DNA of 9,550 nt from Alphaproteobacteria bacterium (GTDB lineage: Bacteria; Pseudomonadota; Alphaproteobacteria; Puniceispirillales; Puniceispirillaceae): positions 1 through 9,550 of the forward strand of contig JAKMFG010000076.1 in NCBI GenBank assembly GCA_022425565.1, in the 5' to 3' direction. Below the pieces are notes generated by a model. It saw nothing but the letters and a program-made list of their open reading frames with translations. It was not told where the DNA came from and searched no databases. Below, one piece after another: positions 1 to 6,606 of this stretch. Position 1 is the first letter of the stretch, and every line of letters starts with the position of its first letter. A program made the translations under genes and the position numbers.

Positions 1-477
1 CTGCGACACCATGCGGGCGCGGATCGACTGAATGATCTTGGCACGCAGCATGATGTTGTCATGCGGGCGTGACCGGCGAAGATCGAGATAGCGATAACGA
101 AGACGTGTCTCTTCGCCGGAATCGACATCCGAATTTACCTGCAGCGGCAGCGTGTCGGCGGCCGACTGCACCTCGAACTGCTCGATCCGCACCTCGATAT
201 GGCCAGTCGGCAAGCCGGTGTTGATGGTTTCGTCACTGCGCTTCAGCACAGTGCCGGTGATCGTTACCACCGATTCAAGCCGTGTCGCCTCGACCGCTGC
301 AAAGGTGGGATCGGAGGAATCGACAACACACTGGGTCAACCCGTAATGGTCACGCAGGTCAACAAACACAAGCTGTCCGTGATCGCGCTTGCGGTTGACC
401 CATCCGGACAGGCGGACAGGCTGGCCAACATTGGCCTCGGTGAGCTCTGCGCATGTGTGCGAGCGGAAGGCGTGCAT
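1..477 (-). CDS. aspS: Aspartyl-tRNA synthetase, N-terminal part (runs off the left edge)
   Basis: This enzyme charges tRNA with aspartate in the cytoplasm. The 159 codons present hold the whole N-terminal OB-fold anticodon-binding domain (about residues 15-105, opening with SGWVNRKRDHG at 24-34) and the start of the class II catalytic region with LRYRYLDLRRS at 126-136, a hallmark of bacterial AspRS. The full bacterial protein is near 590 residues, so roughly three quarters lies outside the window. The ATG at 475-477 is preceded by GGAG (485-488) at 7-nt spacing, and the N-terminus aligns with family length. Residue 33 is His in RDHG, where discriminating E. coli-type enzymes have Leu. In the Pseudomonas aeruginosa enzyme the matching His31 is linked to acceptance of tRNA-Asn, so this AspRS may be non-discriminating (inference). 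It lies 130 bp downstream of bmt and probably has its own promoter. Confidence 0.95.
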   Translation of the reverse strand, partial: MHAFRSHTCAELTEANVGQPVRLSGWVNRKRDHGQLVFVDLRDHYGLTQCVVDSSDPTFAAVEATRLESVVTITGTVLKRSDETINTGLPTGHIEVRIEQFEVQSAADTLPLQVNSDVDSGEETRLRYRYLDLRRSRPHDNIMLRAKIIQSIRARMVSQ

Positions 478-484
478 GGTCTAA

Positions 485-488
485 CTCC
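485..488 (-). promoter_or_regulatory. Ribosome binding site of aspS
   Basis: GGAG on the minus strand, 7 nt before the ATG at 477. It supports that start codon. Confidence 0.6.
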
Positions 489-531
489 GGCAGGACAAAT
501 CAAACGGGAACAGCCAGCCGGCTTTCTTGAC

Positions 532-561
532 AAAAAATGCCATGGCTACGGCTGGACGGCA
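532..561 (-). terminator. Possible rho-independent terminator (or attenuator) between bmt and aspS
   Basis: Read on the minus strand, TGCCGT (561-556) can pair with ATGGCA (543-538), giving a six-pair stem with one G-T wobble and a 12-nt loop. It is followed at once by six T residues (537-532). This is the layout of an intrinsic terminator placed 47 bp after the bmt stop codon. The stem is short, so strength is doubtful. If the promoter-like hexamers at 573-601 are used, the structure falls inside the aspS leader and would act as an attenuator instead. Confidence 0.35.
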
Positions 562-572
562 AAATCGCGCGC

Positions 573-601
573 AGTATGCAAAGATTGCCCGTACTCCGCA
601 A
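573..601 (-). promoter_or_regulatory. Candidate sigma-70-type promoter for aspS
   Basis: The minus strand shows TTGCGG (601-596) and CATACT (578-573) with exactly 17 bp between them. These match the -35 and -10 consensus at 3 of 6 and 4 of 6 positions. Start of transcription would fall near 566, giving a leader of about 90 nt before aspS. The match is modest, and such pairs occur by chance. Confidence 0.25.
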
Positions 602-607
602 CAGGCT

Positions 608-1627
608 TCAACGACGCGAGCGGCGGCGGCGCGCGCGGCGCGGTGCGGCATCATCCCCGGCGGCCGGCGGCGTTGGAAGATCCTTCCATGGCATGCCGAG
701 CGCGGCCTCTGCGGCCACTTCGTCAAACGGGCGGGACGGCGTTCCGACGAGCGCTGCTGCCATCGCGGCAACATGCTCAGGCGTGGTGCCGCAGCAACCG
801 CCGATGATCTTGATACCGGCATCGCGGGCGAAACAGGCATAGTCGCCCATCAGTTCCGGTGTGCCGTGATAATGGATGCCGCCATCGACATAGGCCGGAA
901 TGCCGCAATTGCCCTTGGCGATCACCGGCACATCCGTCGCCGGCAGCATTTCGCGCACGGAATGGAGAAGCTCTGCCGGGCCGATCCCGCAATTGGCACC
1001 AACAAATCCGGCACCGAATCCGGACGACTGGGTGGCAAATTCCGCCGGCGAGACGCCCATCATGGTCCTGGCGGCCGTATCGAATGTCATGCAGGCGGCC
1101 ACAGGAAGGCCGGTGGCGGATGCAGCGTCGATGGCCGCCTTCACCTCTTCCAGCGACGACATCGTCTCGACCCACAATATGTCTACCCCGCCTTCCGCAA
1201 GCGCGGTTGCCTGAGCATAGAAAGCGGCATAGGCATCGTCATAGTCGAGGGCGCCCATCGGGGCAAACAGCTCGCCTGTCGGCCCCATGGACCCGGCTAC
1301 CACAACCTCACGGCCGGTGCGGTCCCGGCCGTCATCGGCAGCGCGCCGGGTGATCCGCGCGCCGGCACTGTTCAGTTCGTGAACACGGTCCTGTGCATCA
1401 TGCAGCTTCAGCCGGTGGGCAGTGCCGCCAAAGGAATTGGTCAGAACCAGTTGTGACCCGGCCTCGATGAAGGAGGCGTGAAGCGCCATCACCTCATCGG
1501 GACGTTCGACATTCCATAGCTCGGGTGGGTAGCCGGTCTCGAGACCCTTTTTGAAGAAATTCGTGCCCGTGGCCCCGTCTGCAAGAACCCACCCCGTTGT
1601 TTCCAGGAGATTTTCCAGCGATGACAA
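608..1627 (-). CDS. bmt: Homocysteine S-methyltransferase family protein, probable betaine-homocysteine methyltransferase
   Basis: Members of this TIM-barrel family move a methyl group from a donor such as glycine betaine to homocysteine, giving methionine in the cytoplasm. The 339-residue protein has the N-terminal LADGATGTNFF (15-25), the MGPTGE loop (114-119), FVGANCGIGP (208-217) and the C-terminal IIGGCCGTTPEH (274-285). Cys213, Cys278 and Cys279 are the zinc ligands expected of the family. The start is a TTG at 1627-1625: no in-frame ATG or GTG lies between it and the preceding gene, the N-terminus has family length, and GGAAAGAG sits 7 nt upstream. It follows the DUF1289 gene by 19 bp, so the two are likely cotranscribed. 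The C-terminus ends in an unusual arginine-rich tail (about 329-339). The methyl donor cannot be proved from sequence; S-methylmethionine and the MetH homocysteine domain use the same fold, but overall similarity favours Bmt. Confidence 0.85.
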   Translation of the reverse strand: MSSLENLLETTGWVLADGATGTNFFKKGLETGYPPELWNVERPDEVMALHASFIEAGSQLVLTNSFGGTAHRLKLHDAQDRVHELNSAGARITRRAADDGRDRTGREVVVAGSMGPTGELFAPMGALDYDDAYAAFYAQATALAEGGVDILWVETMSSLEEVKAAIDAASATGLPVAACMTFDTAARTMMGVSPAEFATQSSGFGAGFVGANCGIGPAELLHSVREMLPATDVPVIAKGNCGIPAYVDGGIHYHGTPELMGDYACFARDAGIKIIGGCCGTTPEHVAAMAAALVGTPSRPFDEVAAEAALGMPWKDLPTPPAAGDDAAPRRARRRRSRR

Positions 1628-1634
1628 TGCGTTA

Positions 1635-1642
1635 CTCTTTCC
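1635..1642 (-). promoter_or_regulatory. Ribosome binding site deciding the TTG start of bmt
   Basis: GGAAAGAG on the minus strand ends 7 nt before the TTG at 1627. No other plausible start lies nearby, so this site supports a non-ATG start. Confidence 0.5.
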
Positions 1643-1646
1643 GGCT

Positions 1647-1874
1647 TTAGGTTCTGCGGCGGCGCGTCGGCCGACGTTTTACACCCGTAGCTTCAGCGCG
1701 CCGCTGCCTGAGCGCTTCTAGCAGTTCGCGTTGCGCCTCGACGCCCATCGAACGCCACGCGGCGATTTCAGCACCGGTCCGATAACAGCCAAGGCACTGG
1801 CCGGAGACGGGATCGAGCTGACAAATCGAAACACAGGGTGATGGCAGGGCTTTCATGCCTTGGTTTTCGGACAT
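1647..1874 (-). CDS. DUF1289 family small four-cysteine protein
   Basis: This 75-residue protein carries the DUF1289 signature SPCVSICQLDPVSGQC (12-27) followed by LGCYRTGAEIAAW (28-40). Cys14, Cys18, Cys27 and Cys30 form a C-x3-C-x8-C-x2-C set that looks like a zinc site, although no function is established for the family. The C-terminal ten residues are very basic (KRRPTRRRRT). I place the start at the ATG 1874-1872 because AGGA (1885-1882) lies 7 nt upstream. An in-frame ATG at 1949 would overlap the preceding gene by 23 bp, lacks a good ribosome site and would add 25 non-conserved residues. It sits between the DJ-1-like gene (52-bp gap) and bmt (19-bp gap) on the same strand, so all three may share a transcript. 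The role is unknown. Confidence 0.85.
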   Translation of the reverse strand: MSENQGMKALPSPCVSICQLDPVSGQCLGCYRTGAEIAAWRSMGVEAQRELLEALRQRRAEATGVKRRPTRRRRT

Positions 1875-1881
1875 CAGCCTA

Positions 1882-1885
1882 TCCT
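1882..1885 (-). promoter_or_regulatory. Ribosome binding site deciding the start of the DUF1289 gene
   Basis: AGGA on the minus strand at 7-nt spacing from the ATG at 1874. It favours the 75-residue form over the 100-residue form starting at 1949. Confidence 0.5.
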
Positions 1886-1926
1886 GCCGGGCAATATTTC
1901 GGATGGACCGGCGACGTTCACTGCCG

Positions 1927-2439
1927 TCAGGCAGCCACGCTTTCGCCATCCTCGACGATCATGGCCCGGTTCAACGCTTCAAGGCCAGCCTTAAGCGCAG
2001 CACCGCGTCCGATGGCAAGCCGTCCTTCGACAGCGACTTCACTGCCTTCGGCAATGGCCGGAGCGGCCATGTCGATCAAGTCAAGAATCGAAACCGCATC
2101 ATCCAGAAGCAGGACCGGCATCTCTTCGCGGGTGAAGGCGCGCATCAGCCGCTTGGCGTGCGCTTCGCCGGACAGCGTGGTGACGTGACGCTCGCCGGTT
2201 GGCACGATCAACGCGTCATAGTCAACGGCCAGCGTCGTTGTGAGGGTGCCGTCTACCGGATAGGACATGCCCCAGCCGCTTCCGTTCCAGGCATTCGTCA
2301 GGCCGGCATCGCGGGAAATGACACGCAGTTTTGCGTTGACGGACATCATCGCACGCTGGATGGCGATAAAGGTGTCCTCGTCAAATCCGCTCGCGACCAT
2401 GATGGCGACGGTCTTGCCTGTAAGATTGGAAAGCTGCAT
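1927..2439 (-). CDS. DJ-1/PfpI-fold protein resembling the C-terminal domain of large catalases
   Basis: The 170-residue product fits a single DJ-1/PfpI (class I glutamine amidotransferase-like) domain. GKTVAIMVASGFDED (8-22) is the first strand and loop, DYDALIVPTGERHVTTLSGE (73-92) the central strand and glycine turn, and MPVLLLDDAVSIL (107-119) the stretch that normally holds the nucleophile elbow. The VASGFDED and TTLSGEAHAKRLMRAF patterns recall the C-terminal domain of HPII/KatE-type catalases rather than the PfpI proteases. There is no cysteine anywhere; where active members have a Cys, this protein appears to have Asp (about 113). Protease, glyoxalase or deglycase activity is therefore unlikely, and a binding or structural role is more plausible (inference). 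The ATG at 2439 follows AGGAG (2452-2448) by 8 nt. It is separated from the molybdenum-cofactor gene by 171 bp and probably begins a new transcript. Confidence 0.8.
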   Translation of the reverse strand: MQLSNLTGKTVAIMVASGFDEDTFIAIQRAMMSVNAKLRVISRDAGLTNAWNGSGWGMSYPVDGTLTTTLAVDYDALIVPTGERHVTTLSGEAHAKRLMRAFTREEMPVLLLDDAVSILDLIDMAAPAIAEGSEVAVEGRLAIGRGAALKAGLEALNRAMIVEDGESVAA

Positions 2440-2447
2440 CTGTGGGG

Positions 2448-2452
2448 CTCCT
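2448..2452 (-). promoter_or_regulatory. Ribosome binding site of the DJ-1-like gene
   Basis: AGGAG on the minus strand, 8 nt before the ATG at 2439. A good match that fixes the start. Confidence 0.6.
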
Positions 2453-2515
2453 GTAAGTTGTGTCGAGCTTGCGTTGCGTCGAATAGGAAAAAACGGTGCG
2501 CGAGGCGGCGGGACG

Positions 2516-2555
2516 GGCTGGCCCTTTGTGGGCAGCCTTGGCTGTCGCAGACAGC
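2516..2555 (-). terminator. Two adjacent inverted repeats after the cox maturation operon, possible terminator region
   Basis: The first structure met on the minus strand is GCTGTC-tgc-GACAGC (2555-2541), a perfect 6-bp stem. Next is GGCTGCCC-acaaa-GGGCCAGCC (2537-2516), an 8-bp stem with one bulged base. Both lie 55-95 bp after the stop of the last operon gene. No T-run follows directly; the nearest, six T at 2493-2488, is more than 20 nt further on. They could be a transcript-end or stabilising structure, but an intrinsic terminator is not clearly shown. The rest of the 2440-2610 gap holds only the ribosome site of the next gene; I see no convincing promoter. Confidence 0.25.
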
Positions 2556-2610
2556 GGCACCGGGAAACATCGAAGATTCGAGGCCGATATAGCCTTCCTT
2601 CGCGACAGGT

Positions 2611-4245
2611 TCAACCCCGAAGATGACGCCTCAGGTCATCACCGGTATCAATATCATTGTGGATGCTGTCATCGGTCCAGCTGATGCTGTTAACCGCAGC
2701 CGGATTTTCGGCAAGAATCCGGCGCCCTCCGATATCACCGCTGAGGCCGGCCAGGGCCTTGAAAAATCCGCGCCCCCACAACACCGGATTGCCGCGCCGG
2801 CCCTCGAACACCGGGAATGAAATCCGCATTTCGTGATCGCCGAGGCCGCTATGGTCCTGAATCATCTCAGCGACCAGATCCGCCAAGACAAACGGCATGT
2901 CTCCGAGCGCAATCAGCGCGCCGGATACATCATTCGACAGAGCCGCCACACCGGCGGCGACCGATCCGGCCTGACCATCGGCAAAATCGGCATTATGCAC
3001 AAACCGCAATATGATGCCGGGCGCTTCGAGATCCGAGAGCACCGCGGTCACCGCATCGGCCTGATGACCGGTAACGACGACAAGCTCTCGAATGCCGCCC
3101 GCGATCATGGCTTCGGCCACATGCCTTACCATGGGAACACCATCGATCGCGGCCAGAAGCTTGTTCTCGTCCCCCATGCGCCGCGACATGCCGGCAGCAA
3201 GAAGCACACCGCCAATGGCAATGGTGTCCGACCTGCGCTGCTCGACCATGCGGCGGGGAAGCGGCCGCGAGGCGATTTCCATGAGCAGCCCGCCAATGGC
3301 CATATCGGCGATTTCATCATCATCCAGCGGCAGGCCTGCCAAAACCAGCTGCAGCACCCAGTCAAACCCGTTCAGCCGCGGCGAGCGCGCGCATCCCGGC
3401 ATGCCGATAACGGGCATGTCATCAAGGCTCGCCGACATCAGCAGATTGCCAGGATCTGCCGGAAGGCCCAGCCTGTCGACCTTGCCTCCGGCCTGCTTGA
3501 CCGCCATCGGAACGATGTCGCGGCGATCACTAATGGCAGACGCGCCGCAGATCAGGATCGCCTCGGCCCCGTGTTCCCGCGCCGCCTCGATAGCCTCTGC
3601 GACCGCATGGGCCTCATGCGCGACAACGCGGCTGTCGACCAGCGCGCAGCCGAGCTGGTTCAGGCGCTGCTTGGTGACTTTTTCGGTGCTGGTCAGCACG
3701 GACGGCTTCATGCCCTCCATACGGGTCTGGATCAACGCAAACGGACGCGCTGTCAGTCGGTGAAAGCCAAGGACCGGGGCGCCGACAGCCTGCTGTTCCA
3801 CCGCCTCGACCACGTCTTCGCAAATGCCATAGGGAATGATCTTCAGCGTGGCGATCATATCGCCATCCTCGACCAGCTGGTTATGCTGGACACAGGCCAG
3901 CGTGATCCCTTCGTCGATCCGGTTGACCTGTTTCAGCCCCTCGCGATCAAAGCGCACGATGCCCCGTCCGACCGCGTAGATGTTGACGCGGCCGGTTGCC
4001 GCCTCGGACAGCCGCAGCCCTGGCGGCATCAGCGCTGCTGCCAGCCTGTCGGCCGCCGCATCCTCGTCAATATCGCCAGGCTCGAGCCGGGCGACGATCA
4101 CCTCGCCGATACCGGCGGCACGCAGCCGTTCCAGCTCGGTTGTAGCCAGCCTCGTTCCCTTGCGAAGCCGGCCATCTGGAAGATGCGCCGCATGGGCAAG
4201 GATCGCGCCTTCGGCTTCATCTGTGGGGACAGGTCCAAATTTCAT
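2611..4245 (-). CDS. Fused molybdopterin-binding (MoeA/CinA-like) and MobA-like nucleotidyltransferase, probable Mo-cofactor cytidylylation protein
   Basis: The 544-residue product appears to join two cofactor-maturation modules. The first half (to about residue 330) is a molybdopterin-binding protein with a MoCF-type core at about 170-310; ILICGASAISDRRD (230-243) corresponds to the GG-x-S-x-x-D loop of MoeA and CinA. The second half (about 342-544) is a MobA/MocA-type nucleotidyltransferase with GGVLLAAGMSRRMG (345-358), NKLL (361-364), GDMP (448-451), GNPVLW (485-490) and DIDTGDD (531-537). MocA enzymes convert Mo-molybdopterin to the cytosine dinucleotide form used by cox-type and xanthine dehydrogenase-type enzymes, so a cytosolic role in preparing cofactor for CoxL is inferred. 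I chose the ATG at 4245, giving a 10-bp gap after the XdhC gene. An upstream in-frame TTG (4290) or ATG (4287) would add about 15 residues overlapping that gene. No strong ribosome site is visible, so translation may depend on the gene before it. Confidence 0.85.
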   Translation of the reverse strand: MKFGPVPTDEAEGAILAHAAHLPDGRLRKGTRLATTELERLRAAGIGEVIVARLEPGDIDEDAAADRLAAALMPPGLRLSEAATGRVNIYAVGRGIVRFDREGLKQVNRIDEGITLACVQHNQLVEDGDMIATLKIIPYGICEDVVEAVEQQAVGAPVLGFHRLTARPFALIQTRMEGMKPSVLTSTEKVTKQRLNQLGCALVDSRVVAHEAHAVAEAIEAAREHGAEAILICGASAISDRRDIVPMAVKQAGGKVDRLGLPADPGNLLMSASLDDMPVIGMPGCARSPRLNGFDWVLQLVLAGLPLDDDEIADMAIGGLLMEIASRPLPRRMVEQRRSDTIAIGGVLLAAGMSRRMGDENKLLAAIDGVPMVRHVAEAMIAGGIRELVVVTGHQADAVTAVLSDLEAPGIILRFVHNADFADGQAGSVAAGVAALSNDVSGALIALGDMPFVLADLVAEMIQDHSGLGDHEMRISFPVFEGRRGNPVLWGRGFFKALAGLSGDIGGRRILAENPAAVNSISWTDDSIHNDIDTGDDLRRHLRG

Positions 4246-4255
4246 CGCGGCATAC

Positions 4256-5242
4256 TCAGGACGCCGCCGGCTGGCGGCGTTCCACATCAATCATCTGGGC
4301 AAGGATCGACACCGCGATCTCGGCCGGCGTCTTCGCCCCGATATCCAGCCCCGCCGGACCGTGAAGGCGGGCCAGGTCGTCTGCCGAGAACCCGGCCTCG
4401 GCAAGCCGCTCGCATCTTGCCGCATGGGTGCGCCGCGAACCAAGGCAGCCAATGTAGAAGGCATCGCTCCGCAACGCCTCCACCAGTCCCGGATCATCGA
4501 TCTTGGGGTCGTGGGTCAGTGTCACCACAGCTGTTCGCGCGTCCGGCCTCAGCCCTTCCATCGCCTCGTCCGGCCAGGCAGTCAGGCACTCGCTTCCCGG
4601 GAACCGTTCCGCAGTGCTGAACACCTCGCGCGGATCGATAATGGTGACGTCATAGCCGGCCTGACGCGCCATGGGTGCCAGAAACTGGGTGATATGCACG
4701 CCGCCTACAACAAGGACACGGCGCGGTGGCACCTGCCTGAGTATGAAGTTCCTTTCGTCCTCGGACAGAAACGAATGCTCACCGCCATCCGCCTGTGCCG
4801 CGTCCTGCATCACCCCGGTCTGGGCATCGAACCCGAGCGTTGCCGACTGGCGTGACCCGATGTCGCCGGCAAGCTCAGACAGCGCCGTGGGCGGCAGGCC
4901 GGTGGCGGCCACCGGCGTCACCAGAACCGCGATCTTTCCGCCACATGACAACCCGACTTCCCAGGCGCGCGCATCCGCAACCCCGAAATCGAGCCGCTGT
5001 CCACCGCCGCTCGACATGGAATCCAGCGCAGCGTCGATCACAGCGGCCTCGACACAGCCGCCGGAGACCGATCCCTCGACCGCCATGTCGTCGCGCACAA
5101 CCATGATGCTGCCGACGGGGCGCGGCGAGGACCCCCAGGTCTGCATCACCATGGCAATGGCAACACCATGTCCGTCCCGGCACCATTGATCGGCCCGCAC
5201 CAGCAGGTCGGCGTTGGTCACACCCGAATTATCCGACATCAT
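4256..5242 (-). CDS. coxF: XdhC/CoxF-family molybdenum-enzyme maturation factor
   Basis: XdhC-family proteins bind molybdenum cofactor and help sulfurate and deliver it to xanthine dehydrogenase-family enzymes. CoxF of Oligotropha is the cox-cluster relative. The 328-residue protein has the N-terminal XdhC/CoxI domain with QTWGSSPRPVGS (34-45) and GSVSGGCVE (57-65), and LSCGGKIAVLV (98-108) with a conserved-looking Cys100. The C-terminal Rossmann-like domain contains RVLVVGGVHITQFLA (175-189), YIGCLGSRRTHA (263-274) and LHGPAGLDIGAKTPAEIAVS (293-312). All usual motifs are intact. It starts with ATG at 5242, overlapping the coxE stop in an ATGA, and is followed 10 bp later by the fused MPT-binding/MobA gene. 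This points to translational coupling and a shared role in maturing CoxL. The symbol is assigned by family and position; xdhC would be an equal choice. Confidence 0.88.
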   Translation of the reverse strand: MMSDNSGVTNADLLVRADQWCRDGHGVAIAMVMQTWGSSPRPVGSIMVVRDDMAVEGSVSGGCVEAAVIDAALDSMSSGGGQRLDFGVADARAWEVGLSCGGKIAVLVTPVAATGLPPTALSELAGDIGSRQSATLGFDAQTGVMQDAAQADGGEHSFLSEDERNFILRQVPPRRVLVVGGVHITQFLAPMARQAGYDVTIIDPREVFSTAERFPGSECLTAWPDEAMEGLRPDARTAVVTLTHDPKIDDPGLVEALRSDAFYIGCLGSRRTHAARCERLAEAGFSADDLARLHGPAGLDIGAKTPAEIAVSILAQMIDVERRQPAAS

Positions 5243-6606
5243 GACGGCGCCCCGCTTGCTATCTGCTCTTCCAGAATATCATGCAGCCTGTGCTGCCAGC
5301 TGACGAGTGATTCCATATGGTGGCCCGTGGCCGGCGCCCGGTCGATCACCTCGGACAGCTGCCTGATCGAATCCAGCGAATGGGCAGGAAGAAAGCCGTC
5401 GACGTGGGGCAGCATGGTCTGCACACCCCCGCTGCGCGGCTCGAACCCGTCAAAGCGCAACAGCGGGTTAAGCCAGAGCAGCTGTGAGCAGGACCGGTGC
5501 AGCCGGTCAATCTCGAAGTCAAGATCGCCATCCTCGTCCCGGTCCAGACCGTCGGTGATCAGCAGCACCACAGCCCCCTGCCCAAGAACCCGTCGTGACC
5601 AGTCACGATTGAAACCCTGCAGCGCACTCGAAATACGCGTGCCGCCAGACCAGTCCTCGACATAGCGCGAGACGGTGCGCAGCGCGGCATCGGGGTCACG
5701 GTCCTTCATCTGCCGCGTGACATTGGTCAGCCGTGTACCGAACAGGAAGGAATGCACCGTTCCGCGCCGCTGGGTCAGCGCATGGGCAAACCGCAGGAAC
5801 ATCCGGGAATAGCGCTCCATCGACCCTGAAATATCGCAGATCACCACAATGGGCCGCGGTTTCTGCAGCCGCTGTTCATAAACGGGTAGCGGCATCCCGG
5901 CCTGCCGCGACATCCGGCGAAGCGTGCGCTTGAACGACAAGCGGCCATGCGAGGGCGCGGCCGAGAACCGACGAGATGGCCGCATGGGAAGGGCAAGTAC
6001 CATGCTGTCGATGGCACGCTCGGCCTCGGCAATCTCGGCGGCACTCATCATCTGGAAATCGGTGGACTGCAGAAGCTCGGTGTTCGAACTCGTCATCGAC
6101 ATATCGATTTCGATGGATTCATCGTCAGCCGTCTCCGGCTCCGGGGCCTTGTCGGAGCCCAACGCCTCGTCGACACGCCGCGATGTCGGCTCCTCATCCG
6201 CGTCGCGTTCCGACTCGCGGGTCAGCGACGGCAGCAGCAGATCGCGCATCTTTTCCATGAGCCGCGGATTGCGCCAGAAAATGTGAAAGGTCTGGTCGAA
6301 GACCATCCGGTCCTCGGGCTGCTTCACGAGGCAGCTCGACAGGGCATGATAGAATTCCGCGCGGCTGCCGATATCGACAGTCCGGCACGCCTCGACACAA
6401 TCCAGTGTCGCCGCCGGCCCCAGCCGCAGCCCGGTGCGGCGCAGCACACGCACGAAATGCGCGATATTCTGATCGAGCTTCTCACCCCGGTATCCGCGAG
6501 GTGGTCTCTTGCCTGCCGGCTTTCCGCCATCTGTGGTCGGTTTCACCGGCTTCTGCCGGGGCGCCCCGAACAGCGGCGTCACATTGTCTGGATAGGATGA
6601 TGTCAT
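5239..6606 (-). CDS. coxE: VWA-domain protein, CoxE family
   Basis: CoxE proteins act with the AAA+ ATPase CoxD in maturing the active site of cox-type enzymes, by analogy with MoxR-VWA chaperone pairs. The 455-residue protein has a basic, proline-rich N-terminus (1-45), a helical region (45-130), an acidic linker (130-175) and a VWA domain (about 250-430). The metal-ion-dependent adhesion site is complete in outline: DISGSM (258-263) gives the D-x-S-x-S triad, GGTR (321-324) the threonine, and LLITDG (348-353) the aspartate. WLNPLLRF (378-385) and HVDGFLPAHSLDSI (401-414) near the end are typical of the CoxE group. There is no signal peptide or membrane segment. It overlaps the coxD stop by 4 bp (6603-6606) and the coxF start by 4 bp (5239-5242), which suggests coupled, balanced synthesis. 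Confidence 0.9.
   Translation of the reverse strand: MTSSYPDNVTPLFGAPRQKPVKPTTDGGKPAGKRPPRGYRGEKLDQNIAHFVRVLRRTGLRLGPAATLDCVEACRTVDIGSRAEFYHALSSCLVKQPEDRMVFDQTFHIFWRNPRLMEKMRDLLLPSLTRESERDADEEPTSRRVDEALGSDKAPEPETADDESIEIDMSMTSSNTELLQSTDFQMMSAAEIAEAERAIDSMVLALPMRPSRRFSAAPSHGRLSFKRTLRRMSRQAGMPLPVYEQRLQKPRPIVVICDISGSMERYSRMFLRFAHALTQRRGTVHSFLFGTRLTNVTRQMKDRDPDAALRTVSRYVEDWSGGTRISSALQGFNRDWSRRVLGQGAVVLLITDGLDRDEDGDLDFEIDRLHRSCSQLLWLNPLLRFDGFEPRSGGVQTMLPHVDGFLPAHSLDSIRQLSEVIDRAPATGHHMESLVSWQHRLHDILEEQIASGAPS

Noticed and set aside
611..660. GC-rich repetitive stretch at the 3' end of bmt, considered as a repeat or REP-like element
   Set aside because: It is explained by arginine and alanine codons of the Bmt tail; no second copy or dyad of useful size is seen in the window.
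527..1456. A 309-codon open frame on the + strand, opposite bmt
   Set aside because: bmt contains the zinc-site cysteines and barrel motifs; the antisense product has no recognisable features.
1875..1949. N-terminal extension of the DUF1289 protein from an ATG at 1949
   Set aside because: It overlaps the upstream gene, lacks a clear ribosome site and lies outside the conserved domain; the ATG at 1874 has AGGA at 7 nt.
2346..2614. Small minus-strand frames spanning the 2440-2610 gap
   Set aside because: They overlap the DJ-1-like gene in other frames, lack ribosome sites and have no recognisable similarity.
2833..4620. A 595-codon open frame on the + strand, opposite the MPT-MobA and XdhC genes
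   Set aside because: It is antisense to two genes with clear domain motifs, and its translation shows only low-complexity Arg/His/Asp-rich sequence with no recognisable domain. This is a common artefact of GC-rich codon use.
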